DNA of 20,764 nucleotides from positions 1 through 20,764 of the forward strand of contig CAYZEZ010000050.1 in the NCBI GenBank assembly GCA_964477295.1, given 5' to 3'. This DNA is from CAYZEZ01 sp964477295. Its GTDB lineage: Bacteria; Bacteroidota; Bacteroidia; Bacteroidales; SM23-62. Position 1 is the stretch's first letter. Each line of letters opens with the position of its first letter. A model generated the notes under the pieces. That model was not told the DNA's origin, did not search any database, and saw nothing but the letters and a program-made list of their open reading frames with translations. Below are positions 7,489-14,729 of the stretch, one piece after another. The position numbers and the translations under genes are program-made.

Positions 7489-10128
7489 TTGAGACAACCA
7501 GTCAAACATATTATCCTGCTTGTATTATGGGGAATGGTTTATATACAGCTTCACAGCCAGGATGCAATAACAGTTGATTCCGTCTATTCAGCCGTGGATT
7601 CAATATATCTGGTGAACCAGCTTGAACAAGCCAGAAATTATTTTGAAACAGACAGCCTGGATCGGGCTTACAAACTGGCAGTTGAAGCCCTTCAGTCAGC
7701 CATGCTCTTCAACCTGGTAAATCTTCAAATCTCAGCCTCATCCCTTATTTCTGAAGTATTTATTAAGGAAGAAAAATGGGGCGATGCTATTCCGTATTAT
7801 CTGAAGATAACCGATAATCTTGAGAAAAGGCAGGATTCATTGACCCTGGTTTCTTATTATCAGAAAATCGGCCATTGTTATGAAGCGGAAAGGGTGTATC
7901 AAAAGGCGGGAGATTATTATTTAAAAGCGCTTCAGATGACTCCCCACGACAGGTCTGCCGATCAAATTTCCCTTACTGAAAAGACGGCACTTGCCTTGTA
8001 TTATGACGAAAATTATGATTCTGCAGCCATTTATTTTATTGAATTGAGTACACTGCTTGAAAAAACGGGCAAAGACAATACAATGGCCTTAAACTACCTG
8101 GTCAAGACCCGGAACAGGTCGAAAGATTATGCCGGGGCATTGCATTATAACCAGCTTCTTTTTGAGGCATTGCAATCCAAACAGAACCGAGGTGAAATGT
8201 CTGTGGTAAAAAACAATATGGCATATAACCTAACCAAATTGGGGGATTATGAGAATGCCCTGCTTGCTTACCAGGAAGCCATTGAATATGGGAAACAGGC
8301 AGGGATACCCGATGCTTACCTGGCCAGATTGTATTCCAATACTGGTATCTGCTACCAGAACATGAATAGCAGCAGCCAGGCAATTACCTGGTTTCAGCAG
8401 GCACTCCTCCATCTTCAGGCTCCTGAAAATGCGGGTGAAAGATCCAGGATTGAGAACCTGGTTGCACTGATTTATTTTCATGAAGGAGACCTTTACAATG
8501 CAGGATTCTTCAGCAGAAATTCCATTGGATCAGCTCAGATTGCCCACGATCCTGACCGTCTCTCAGAATGTTACCTGACTTATTCAAGGATAGTCCGTGA
8601 AGGAAATGATCCTGTCCGGGCGCTTGAATATTATGAAAAATACCTTGCCATCAGGGATTCTCTACAGCTGGAAAAAAAAGTAGAAGAACAGGAACTAGCA
8701 CAGAAACGTTACCTTCTGGAAAAGTCAGAAAAAGAACTGAAACTTCAACTCAAGGAAAAGCAGGTTAAGGAGCTTGCGATTCAGCAGCTAACTCTTCAAC
8801 TGGAAAAAGAAGAACAGGAGAAGGAACTGCTTAAAAAAGAAAATGACCTTCAGCTGCTCGAACAGGAAAGGCTCAGGCAATCGCTGGTCATTACCCGCCA
8901 ACAGCATGCCGCGGAGAAACAGGAGCGTGAGAACCGGTTGCTAGAACAGGAAAAACGAATTACTGACCTCCGGCTGGAACAGGAGGTAAGAGTAAAGAAA
9001 GAACAGGAACAGGAAATTACCCTGCTTGAGCAGCAGAAGCAACTGGACAAGCTGGAACTGAACAGGCAGAAAGCCGCTAAAAAAGCTTTGATCCTGATTA
9101 TTGTGCTGGTTATACTTGTCGCCCTCCTTACGCTGATAAGCATGATTACGACCAGGAGGAAAAACCAGCTTCTCGCCCGGCAAAAAAAGGAGATCCAGGA
9201 AAAGAATACAGACCTGGAACAAAAAAACGAGGAGATCATTGCACAACGTGACGAAATAGAGGCACAGCGCAATTTGCTGTTCGACCAGAAAAATGAGATC
9301 GAACAATATAACCTGGAAATCAGGGAAAGCATAGAATATGCAAAGCGGATCCAGACTTCCATGCTGCCTGACCTGGATGCATTGAACACAATCATCACAG
9401 ATCATTTCATTTTGTTCCGGCCAAGGGATGTGGTGAGTGGAGATTTCTACTGGATCGCAAAGGTAGAGGATGCCATGGTGATCACCGTTTCAGATTGCAC
9501 AGGACATGGTGTACCAGGTGCATTCATGAGCATGCTGGGAACTTCACTACTGAAGGAGATCGTTCAGAAGGAGTACATTACACATCCCGGGGTTATCCTG
9601 CGCAAACTGAGAAAAGAGATCATTGGTGCCCTGGGACAGAAAGGTATCTCCGGGGAACAACGTGATGGTATGGATATGGCATTGGTAACATTAAATCAGG
9701 ACACCAGGAAGCTGGAGTTTGCCGGCGCATTCAACTCATTATACCTTGTACGTCCAAAAGATATTGCCGGGCCGGAAATTGCCTGCTGTAACCTTTTCGA
9801 ATCCGAGGAGGAATATGATTATAACCTGTTTGAGATCTGTGCCGATAAAATGCCTGTAGCTTTTTATGATAAAATGGATAAATTCACCACAAATGAATTT
9901 GAACTGGTTAAGGGGGATAACATTTACCTGTTTACCGATGGGTTTGCAGATCAGTTTGGCGGGCCAAAAGGTAAAAAATTCAAATATAAACCCTTCAAAA
10001 AATTACTGCTCAAAAATGCAATTTTTCCAATGGATCAGCAACGCAAAATCCTGGAAAATACCCTGAATGAATGGATGGGAACAATAGCCCAGGTGGATGA
10101 TATCTGCGTAATGGGATTGAGGGTGTGA
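7489..10128 (+). CDS. TPR / coiled-coil / transmembrane SpoIIE-type serine phosphatase
   Basis: The 879-residue protein starts at TTG 7489, the only usable start that keeps the N-terminal hydrophobic leader (an in-frame stop lies three codons upstream). Parts in order: leader (1-24); TPR-like helical repeats (about 30-395, e.g. YYLKALQM, NTGICYQNM); a long glutamate/lysine-rich coiled coil (about 396-530); one membrane helix (533-555); a second coiled coil (557-613); and a PP2C/SpoIIE phosphatase domain to the end. Metal-binding acidic residues are present: GD at 651-652, DCTGHG from 669, GMDMA at 727-731, FTDG with Asp817, and VDD with Asp870/871. These enzymes dephosphorylate serine or threonine, often on anti-sigma antagonists. 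The layout predicts a periplasmic TPR sensor with a cytoplasmic phosphatase. No target (STAS or kinase) gene is nearby. It probably responds to something linked with the receptor, which is inference. Confidence 0.9.
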   Translation: MRQPVKHIILLVLWGMVYIQLHSQDAITVDSVYSAVDSIYLVNQLEQARNYFETDSLDRAYKLAVEALQSAMLFNLVNLQISASSLISEVFIKEEKWGDAIPYYLKITDNLEKRQDSLTLVSYYQKIGHCYEAERVYQKAGDYYLKALQMTPHDRSADQISLTEKTALALYYDENYDSAAIYFIELSTLLEKTGKDNTMALNYLVKTRNRSKDYAGALHYNQLLFEALQSKQNRGEMSVVKNNMAYNLTKLGDYENALLAYQEAIEYGKQAGIPDAYLARLYSNTGICYQNMNSSSQAITWFQQALLHLQAPENAGERSRIENLVALIYFHEGDLYNAGFFSRNSIGSAQIAHDPDRLSECYLTYSRIVREGNDPVRALEYYEKYLAIRDSLQLEKKVEEQELAQKRYLLEKSEKELKLQLKEKQVKELAIQQLTLQLEKEEQEKELLKKENDLQLLEQERLRQSLVITRQQHAAEKQERENRLLEQEKRITDLRLEQEVRVKKEQEQEITLLEQQKQLDKLELNRQKAAKKALILIIVLVILVALLTLISMITTRRKNQLLARQKKEIQEKNTDLEQKNEEIIAQRDEIEAQRNLLFDQKNEIEQYNLEIRESIEYAKRIQTSMLPDLDALNTIITDHFILFRPRDVVSGDFYWIAKVEDAMVITVSDCTGHGVPGAFMSMLGTSLLKEIVQKEYITHPGVILRKLRKEIIGALGQKGISGEQRDGMDMALVTLNQDTRKLEFAGAFNSLYLVRPKDIAGPEIACCNLFESEEEYDYNLFEICADKMPVAFYDKMDKFTTNEFELVKGDNIYLFTDGFADQFGGPKGKKFKYKPFKKLLLKNAIFPMDQQRKILENTLNEWMGTIAQVDDICVMGLRV

Positions 10129-10136
10129 AGGATTAT

Positions 10137-10185
10137 CGTTCAGCGTTCGACGTTCATCGTTTTTCGTACTCCGGTTCACGACTTA
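10137..10185. repeat. Degenerate heptamer array, seven CG-led units
   Basis: Starting nine bases after the phosphatase stop, seven consecutive seven-base units each begin with CG. The first three are cgttcag, cgttcga and cgttcat; later ones drift (cgttttt, cgtactc, cggttca, cgactta). The strict period is seen directly. It is non-coding, and its role is unknown. Confidence 0.6.
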
Positions 10186-10250
10186 CTACTCCTGCCTTCC
10201 GGCTAGAAGGTACCACTTACGTTATTATTCCCTGATGTTAGCAAGCATAT

Positions 10251-10269
10251 AGGGAATTAATCCCTTTTT
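10251..10269 (+). terminator. Possible weak intrinsic terminator after the phosphatase gene
   Basis: A five-base stem, aggga (10251-10255) and tccct (10261-10265), with loop attaa is followed by a run of four T. The stem is short, so termination would be weak at best. It ends about 35 nt before the tldD start; the 176-nt gap otherwise holds the heptamer array and a possible degenerate -7 box (TACCTTAG, 10272-10279). Confidence 0.3.
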
Positions 10270-10304
10270 CTTACCTTAGTAATACCTTAAAATTCCTGAA
10301 TCTA

Positions 10305-11831
10305 ATGGAACCATTATCGAGAAGAAAATTTATTTCACGTAGTGCAGCTGCAACAGGTGCGGCACTATTAGCGCCCTATCTGGACAGTTGCTCTCAAATG
10401 AACACAAATATGAACGCTGGATATTTTTTGAATGAGTTTGGAATTGACGATGCAATATGCCGAAGGCTGTTGGAAACCGCCCTGTCGAGGGGAGGAGATT
10501 TTGCAGACCTTTTCTTTGAACACACCTTAACCAATACCTTACTCCTTGAAGATGGGAAGGTTAACAAATCGTATGGGGAAATTAAACTTGGTGTGGGTAT
10601 CAGGACTGTGAAAGATGACCAGGTGGGATATGGATATACACAGATCCTAACCGAAGAATCGATGCAAAATGCTGCCAGCACGGCCTCCACCCTTGTTAAC
10701 CTGGCCAAAACACCCATCACAAATAAATTCTTACAGCCGGAAACCGGGAATTATTATCCCGTGGGAAGCGATTTCGGCGAATTCCCTGTGAGTTCGAAAC
10801 TGCCATTGATGCAGGGGATAAATGAAAAGTGTTTTTCATTGTCTGATATGATTGCAAAAGTGAGCGTCGTTTTTCAGGACCAGGTGAAGAAAATCATGGT
10901 AGTTACAAGTGACGGTGTTAAGACTGAAGACCTGATGCCCATGAATTTTCTTTATGCTACCGCTATTGGTCAGAAAAATGGCAAAATGGAAAGTGCAGGC
11001 TGGGAACTTGGTGGACGGAGAGACTTTTCATACTACGACCAGGATCTTGTTGATAGCATATCCAATGAAGTGGTAGACAGGCTGAATATTAAATTTGAAT
11101 CCATCCAGCCCCCGGCAGGTGAAGTGCCTGTTGTGCTTGGAACCGGGATTACCGGTGTATTATTACATGAAGCTATCGGGCATGGTATGGAAGCCGATTT
11201 TAATCGAAAGAACACGTCGATCTACAGTACGATGATCGGCAAGAAGGTAGCAGAATCATTTGTTACGATTATTGATGATGGTACCATTCCGGGCCTTAGC
11301 GGATCAATTAATTTTGATGATGAGGGGGTACCAGGCCAGAAGACTGTCCTCGTTGAAAACGGCATTCTCACCGGCTATCTGCACGACAGGATCTCGTCAA
11401 AATATTATAACGTAAAGCCCACGGGAAATGGACGGCGCGAGAGCTATGAACATTTTCCCATGCCCAGGATGAGGAATACTTACATGGAACCCGGTGAAGC
11501 CACCAGCGAGGATATTATTAAAAGCGTTAAGAAGGGGATCTATGTTAAAGATGTATCGAACGGCGAGGTTTATATTGGCCAGGGGGATTTTTCCTTCTTT
11601 GTAACCCAGGGATACCAGATCGAGGATGGGAAGCTTACTTCTCCTATCAAGGATATCAACATCATGGGAAACGGGCCCAGGATGCTTGAAAATATTACTA
11701 TGGTTTCGAATGACTTTACCCTGTACCAGGGTGGGGCAGGATTTTGTGGAAAAGAAAACCAGAGGGTAAAGGTTTCCTTCGGATTGCCTACCTGCCTGGT
11801 CAAATCTTTAACGGTAGGCGGTACCTCATAA
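10305..11831 (+). CDS. tldD: TldD-family metalloprotease with twin-arginine leader
   Basis: The 508-residue protein has the TldD zinc-protease motif HEAIGH (His288, Glu289, His293), followed by GMEAD. Near the C-terminus is the conserved GFCGKENQ with the predicted zinc-ligand cysteine at 481. The family works as a TldD/TldE pair that degrades unfolded or modified peptides, for example in microcin B17 maturation and CcdA turnover in E. coli. Unusually, the N-terminus reads SRRKFI (residues 5-10), then an alanine-rich hydrophobic stretch and LDSC (Cys29), which is a twin-arginine export signal with a poor lipobox. The classical enzymes have no leader. The TldE-like partner follows at 91 nt in the same direction, after a palindromic repeat. 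The family call is secure; export is a prediction. Confidence 0.92.
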   Translation: MEPLSRRKFISRSAAATGAALLAPYLDSCSQMNTNMNAGYFLNEFGIDDAICRRLLETALSRGGDFADLFFEHTLTNTLLLEDGKVNKSYGEIKLGVGIRTVKDDQVGYGYTQILTEESMQNAASTASTLVNLAKTPITNKFLQPETGNYYPVGSDFGEFPVSSKLPLMQGINEKCFSLSDMIAKVSVVFQDQVKKIMVVTSDGVKTEDLMPMNFLYATAIGQKNGKMESAGWELGGRRDFSYYDQDLVDSISNEVVDRLNIKFESIQPPAGEVPVVLGTGITGVLLHEAIGHGMEADFNRKNTSIYSTMIGKKVAESFVTIIDDGTIPGLSGSINFDDEGVPGQKTVLVENGILTGYLHDRISSKYYNVKPTGNGRRESYEHFPMPRMRNTYMEPGEATSEDIIKSVKKGIYVKDVSNGEVYIGQGDFSFFVTQGYQIEDGKLTSPIKDINIMGNGPRMLENITMVSNDFTLYQGGAGFCGKENQRVKVSFGLPTCLVKSLTVGGTS

Positions 11832-11836
11832 CTAAT

Positions 11837-11891
11837 GTCGTGCTGAACTTGTTTCAGCATCTGTTAGATCGCGAACCAAGTTCGGGATGAC
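11837..11891. repeat. Palindromic intergenic repeat between tldD and tldE
   Basis: A 55-bp imperfect palindrome begins GTC and ends GAC. The left arm contains a perfect hairpin, tgctgaa...ttcagca (11841-11859), and the right arm contains cgaac caa gttcg (11873-11885). The right arm reverse-complemented matches the left over most positions (GAACTTG plus ATCT). This looks like a dispersed REP-like element of the kind common in Bacteroidota gaps. It could fold in the RNA and affect tldE expression, which is inference. A degenerate relative lies at 18799-18823. Confidence 0.7.
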
Positions 11892-11922
11892 AAATTTTTA
11901 ATACTATTACAACTTGAAAATC

Positions 11923-13245
11923 ATGGATAAAGAAATTGAAAACCTCTGCAGCTGGATAATCAAAAACACACAGGACGAGGGAGCCGACGATTGCAAGGCA
12001 ACCATTGCCAGAAGCAGAAACGTAACCATCCGTTACAGGAATCACAAACCGGAAATCATTAAAGAAGCAACTACCCAGAGCCTGTTTCTTGAAGTTTACA
12101 TGGAGGGCAAATATGCTTTTCAATCTACTCCTGATCTGAGGCAAAGCACTCTTAACGAATTCATAAGGAAACTGATCATCAATGCTGGTTTCCTGGAAGA
12201 AGATCCTTACCGGTCGCTGCCTGATTCAGTACTTTATAAAGGCAGGAGCGATGCAGATATTCAGATCTATGATCCGGCATATAATGATTTTTCACCTGAA
12301 CAAAGGCATTCACTAATACAGGAAGTTGAAAATGCCTGCCTGGATATGGGTGGTGAGAAGATCATTTCTGTGGAAACTGAAATATCGGATCATTTTAATG
12401 AGTTCATCACTCTTACAAGCAATGGTTTTGAAGGAGAAGCCGAGGGCACACATTTTGGCGTGGAGACTAACATGTCGGCCCAGGACGAGGGAGACCGTAA
12501 GCCACAGGGATACAGTTATTTTGGCACCCGTTTACTGGGCGACCTTCCAACAGCTGAAATCATTGCCAGGCATACTCTCCGGGATACCATGAACCAGCTT
12601 GGAGCAAAAAAGATAAAGACGGAAAAACTGCCTGTTATCATTGAGAATAAAAATGTTCCCCGGATTCTGTCAGGCTTCCTTTCAGCTATGAACGGACAGA
12701 ACCTGCAACAACAAAGTTCCTTCCTGATTGACAAAAAAGGCAAACAGGTTGGCAGTAAGCTGTTCACTATTATTGATGATCCTTTCATTAAAAAAGGACT
12801 GGGCAGCAAGTGGTTTGATAATGATGGATTCCCTGCCAGGAAGAGAATAATAATTGAGAACGGCATATTGAATGATTATTTTATTGATTGGTATTACAGC
12901 AGAAAAATGGATTGCGAACCAACTACCGGAGGATCATCCAACCTGGTTATTCCTGCTGGCAGCAGGCCGGTTGATGAAATAATGAAAGACCTTGGACGCG
13001 GAATCCTTATTACAGGTTTTATCGGCGGTAATTCAAATTCCACTACCGGAGATTTTTCGAATGGAATTTTCGGACAGTTGTTTGACAAGGGGCAGATTGC
13101 CCAACCGGTGGCAGAAATGAACATAGCCGATAATCATTCTGAATTCTGGAATAAGTTGGTTGAAGTCGCTGATGATCCATGGAAATACAGCAGCCGGCTG
13201 ACACCCAGCCTTGTTTTCGAAGATATCATGGTGGCCGGAGGCTGA
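11923..13245 (+). CDS. tldE: TldE/PmbA-like partner protein
   Basis: The product of about 440 residues belongs to the PmbA/TldE half of the TldD/TldE family. It shares the fold of TldD, seen in IDDPFIKKGLGSKWFDNDG, RIIIENGILNDYFID and a GNSNSTTGDFSNGIFG segment near the end, but has no HExxxH motif, as expected for the non-catalytic partner. It probably assembles with TldD to form the substrate chamber. I chose the ATG at 11923; a TTG at 11914 would add three residues. The N-terminus (MDKEIENLCSW) has no signal peptide, unlike the neighbouring TldD, so the two are predicted to enter different compartments unless one prediction is wrong. Its stop is two bases from the stop of the convergent aldolase gene. 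Confidence 0.9.
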   Translation: MDKEIENLCSWIIKNTQDEGADDCKATIARSRNVTIRYRNHKPEIIKEATTQSLFLEVYMEGKYAFQSTPDLRQSTLNEFIRKLIINAGFLEEDPYRSLPDSVLYKGRSDADIQIYDPAYNDFSPEQRHSLIQEVENACLDMGGEKIISVETEISDHFNEFITLTSNGFEGEAEGTHFGVETNMSAQDEGDRKPQGYSYFGTRLLGDLPTAEIIARHTLRDTMNQLGAKKIKTEKLPVIIENKNVPRILSGFLSAMNGQNLQQQSSFLIDKKGKQVGSKLFTIIDDPFIKKGLGSKWFDNDGFPARKRIIIENGILNDYFIDWYYSRKMDCEPTTGGSSNLVIPAGSRPVDEIMKDLGRGILITGFIGGNSNSTTGDFSNGIFGQLFDKGQIAQPVAEMNIADNHSEFWNKLVEVADDPWKYSSRLTPSLVFEDIMVAGG

Positions 13246-13247
13246 AG

Positions 13248-13856
13248 TCAGACTATTTCATTAAAATAGGAAAGAATAAAAGCGCCTGCCTCATCGATTT
13301 GCTTGCCAAAGAAAAGAATGCCGCCGGAGTGCCCCGCCATAACAATAACCCTTCTTTCAACCACTTCCGGGTTGTCCAATAATTCCTGAATTGCCCTGGC
13401 CATCTCCGGTGTCCCGTAAGCGATGCTGTCAGGAGTTGCCGCCACCTTTGCAAGCAAATTGGTCCAGAAAACAGGATGATGAATATGAATGACAGCATTC
13501 ATTTCAGGTCGTGAGGAATAGACTACGGCATGGGTCATCGATTCAGATGATGCCCTTACAGGCCCTTTACATGATAATGCATTTGAATTAATGTCAAATC
13601 CGGTGACCAGACAATAATGTTCCTCCCCGAGAGTTGTTATGGATCCGGTCATCGAACCTGTAATATAAAAATTCCTGGTCCTGTCTTTTCTGACACTGAT
13701 ATTGCCGAAACCTAAGCCCTGGTCATTTATGCCTATCATTTCAAGCTTATACAATACCTCTCTCCATGTATTCAGGGTAATAAATTCCTCAGCAGGGATA
13801 AGCGGTTCTGTCTCCTGCCAGTCGAGATTATATTTAATATAACCTTCACCTATCAT
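13248..13856 (-). CDS. Class II aldolase/adducin-family protein
   Basis: The 202-residue protein matches the class II aldolase fold, which includes fuculose-phosphate aldolase, ribulose-phosphate 4-epimerase and methylthioribulose-phosphate dehydratase. Seen in order are GFGNISVRK (phosphate-binding GNxS), SSES with the catalytic-position Glu105, the zinc pair HIH (His124 and His126) in VIHIHHP, and a third histidine at 176 in GHSGG. All the expected zinc ligands are therefore kept, so it is probably an active enzyme. The sugar substrate is unknown: neither neighbour is a sugar kinase or isomerase. It converges on tldE, and the Lrp gene lies upstream on the same strand about 70 nt away, so co-transcription with lrp is possible. 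Confidence 0.85.
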   Translation of the reverse strand: MIGEGYIKYNLDWQETEPLIPAEEFITLNTWREVLYKLEMIGINDQGLGFGNISVRKDRTRNFYITGSMTGSITTLGEEHYCLVTGFDINSNALSCKGPVRASSESMTHAVVYSSRPEMNAVIHIHHPVFWTNLLAKVAATPDSIAYGTPEMARAIQELLDNPEVVERRVIVMAGHSGGILFFGKQIDEAGAFILSYFNEIV

Positions 13857-13892
13857 CTCAAGACAAATCTACTACATTTAATCCATACCCGC

Positions 13893-13934
13893 ACTCACAC
13901 TCTCACCCGCCAATCACGACATACTGCTCACTGC
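13893..13934. repeat. Degenerate TCAC-rich repeat at the end of the Lrp gene
   Basis: TCAC words recur in the short gap. The last three units, tcacgac, atactgc and tcactgc (13914-13934), keep a seven-base period. The final unit covers the Lrp stop codon. The pattern resembles the better array after dnaG (16539-16559). Earlier units lose the period, so this is a weak call. Confidence 0.4.
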
Positions 13935-14395
13935 CCGACGGGCACTTGTTTCCTAATGCTTTCACCCAGCGAGATGATCGTTTCGGTTCGCATCACTCCA
14001 TTCAAAGATTGTAATTTACCCCCGATTATCTCACGAAGGTGATCGGTATTTCTGCAGAGTATTTTAACAAAGATACTGTACTCTCCCGTTGTATAATGCG
14101 CTTCAACAATCTCCGGGATTAGGTTTATTTCATCAATCACTTCATTATAAACCGATCCTTTTATCAGGTAAATCCCGACAAAAGCAGTCAGATCGTATCC
14201 AATTCTGGCAGGATCGATCTCAAGCGTAGCCCCTTTAACAATACCCAGTCTCTCCATTCTTTTCATCCTCACATGAATTGTTCCGGGAGAAACAAGCAGT
14301 TTTTTAGCAATATCAGTATAAGGTACTTTCGCATCTTTAATCAGGATGGAGATAATATCCCTGTCCAGATTATCAATCAAATAATTTTTTTCCAT
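13928..14395 (-). CDS. Lrp/AsnC-family transcriptional regulator
   Basis: The 155-residue protein has the usual two parts. An N-terminal winged helix-turn-helix lies at about residues 9-55 (LDRDIISILIKDAKVPYTDI, then SPGTIHVRMKRMERLGIV). An effector-binding RAM domain follows at about 65-148 (AFVGIYLIKG, IVEAHYTTGEYSIFVKI, ETIISLGE). These proteins form octamers or discs, bind amino acids and tune amino-acid or energy metabolism. Length and layout are typical. The gene is divergent from the tRNA-like RNA, with 133 AT-rich bases between them, so it may regulate itself and perhaps the RNA (inference). The stop codon lies in a repeat and the tail KQVPVGQ may be extended by it. Confidence 0.93.
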   Translation of the reverse strand: MEKNYLIDNLDRDIISILIKDAKVPYTDIAKKLLVSPGTIHVRMKRMERLGIVKGATLEIDPARIGYDLTAFVGIYLIKGSVYNEVIDEINLIPEIVEAHYTTGEYSIFVKILCRNTDHLREIIGGKLQSLNGVMRTETIISLGESIRKQVPVGQ

Positions 14396-14421
14396 AAAAC
14401 AATTCTATTTTACATATTCCT

Positions 14422-14429
14422 CAAAGTTA
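14422..14429 (-). promoter_or_regulatory. Putative -7 box for the Lrp gene
   Basis: On the minus strand 14429-14422 reads TAACTTTG, an exact match to the Bacteroidota -7 consensus TAnnTTTG. It sits 26 nt before the ATG at 14395, giving a very short leader. No TTTG box was found at the -33 distance. Confidence 0.4.
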
Positions 14430-14503
14430 TTATATATTTTTTACTTTTTTAATAATTATTTTAATTTTTCTTTGCATATTTAACAACAGATTTAACATTT
14501 ATC

Positions 14504-14511
14504 TATCTTTG
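14504..14511 (+). promoter_or_regulatory. Putative -7 box for the tRNA-like RNA
   Basis: TATCTTTG matches TAnnTTTG exactly and places transcription start near 14517-14519, about 10 nt before the tRNA-like acceptor stem. The nearest upstream TTTG (14471-14474) is about 10 nt too far for a standard -33 box. The identical octamer is used upstream of the receptor gene. Confidence 0.5.
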
Positions 14512-14528
14512 TCATGAAATCATTACAA

Positions 14529-14676
14529 TGTAGGGTGATGAAAATGGCAAACATGCCCTCCTGTCTCGGGGGTGGGGAAAAAGGGATAAACGCAGGATAT
14601 GAGGGGTTGACCACCAAGCACGTGCACTTGTCCTAAGGCTAACCTCCCCATGTAGGTTCGACTCCTACCCCTACAG
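14529..14676 (+). ncRNA. tRNA-like RNA with a giant variable region
   Basis: A near-complete tRNA fold can be drawn. The acceptor stem tgtaggg (14529-14535) pairs with ccctaca (14669-14675), seven of seven. T8 and G9 are followed by a three-base-pair D stem (atg 14538-14540, cat 14552-14554) with an 11-base loop holding GG, the layout of leucine tRNAs. The anticodon stem ccctc (14556-14560) pairs with ggggg (14568-14572), leaving loop ctgtctc with U33 and anticodon GUC. The T arm gtagg-ttcgact-cctac (14652-14668) is canonical. G14676 would be the discriminator; CCA is not encoded. The oddity is 79 nt (14573-14651) in place of the variable region. Its ends, tgggg and cccca, pair as an arm, with further short stems inside. 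Alternatively ccctc pairs with gaggg (14601-14605), which would make the insert partly anticodon-loop. Function is unknown. Confidence 0.6.
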
Positions 14677-14679
14677 CAA

Positions 14680-14710
14680 AAAAGGCTGCCGGAAAATCCG
14701 GCAGCCTTTT
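14680..14710. terminator. Strong, probably bidirectional intrinsic terminator
   Basis: A perfect 14-bp stem (aaaaggctgccgga paired with tccggcagcctttt) has a three-base loop. The plus strand ends in a T run that stops the tRNA-like RNA four bases after its predicted 3' end. On the minus strand the A run gives a T tail 20 nt after the stop of the convergent lipoprotein gene, so the hairpin can serve both. Confidence 0.9.
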
Positions 14711-14729
14711 ATTATTCAGTCTGGTAATA

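Noticed and set aside
8850..9405. Long minus-strand open frames opposite the phosphatase gene
   Set aside because: They are serine-, cysteine- and phenylalanine-rich shadows of the coiled-coil codons, with no family resemblance.
13179..13382. Short plus-strand frame across the tldE/aldolase junction
   Set aside because: It overlaps two solid convergent genes and has no recognisable features.
14573..14651. Insert as a group I or group II intron
   Set aside because: It is far shorter than known introns of either class, and no P3/P7 core or domain V was seen.
14529..14676. Locus as tmRNA (ssrA) or tRNA-Sec
   Set aside because: tmRNA has no real D stem and has a much longer body with pseudoknots. 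tRNA-Sec needs a UCA anticodon, an 8-bp acceptor and a long D stem. None is seen.
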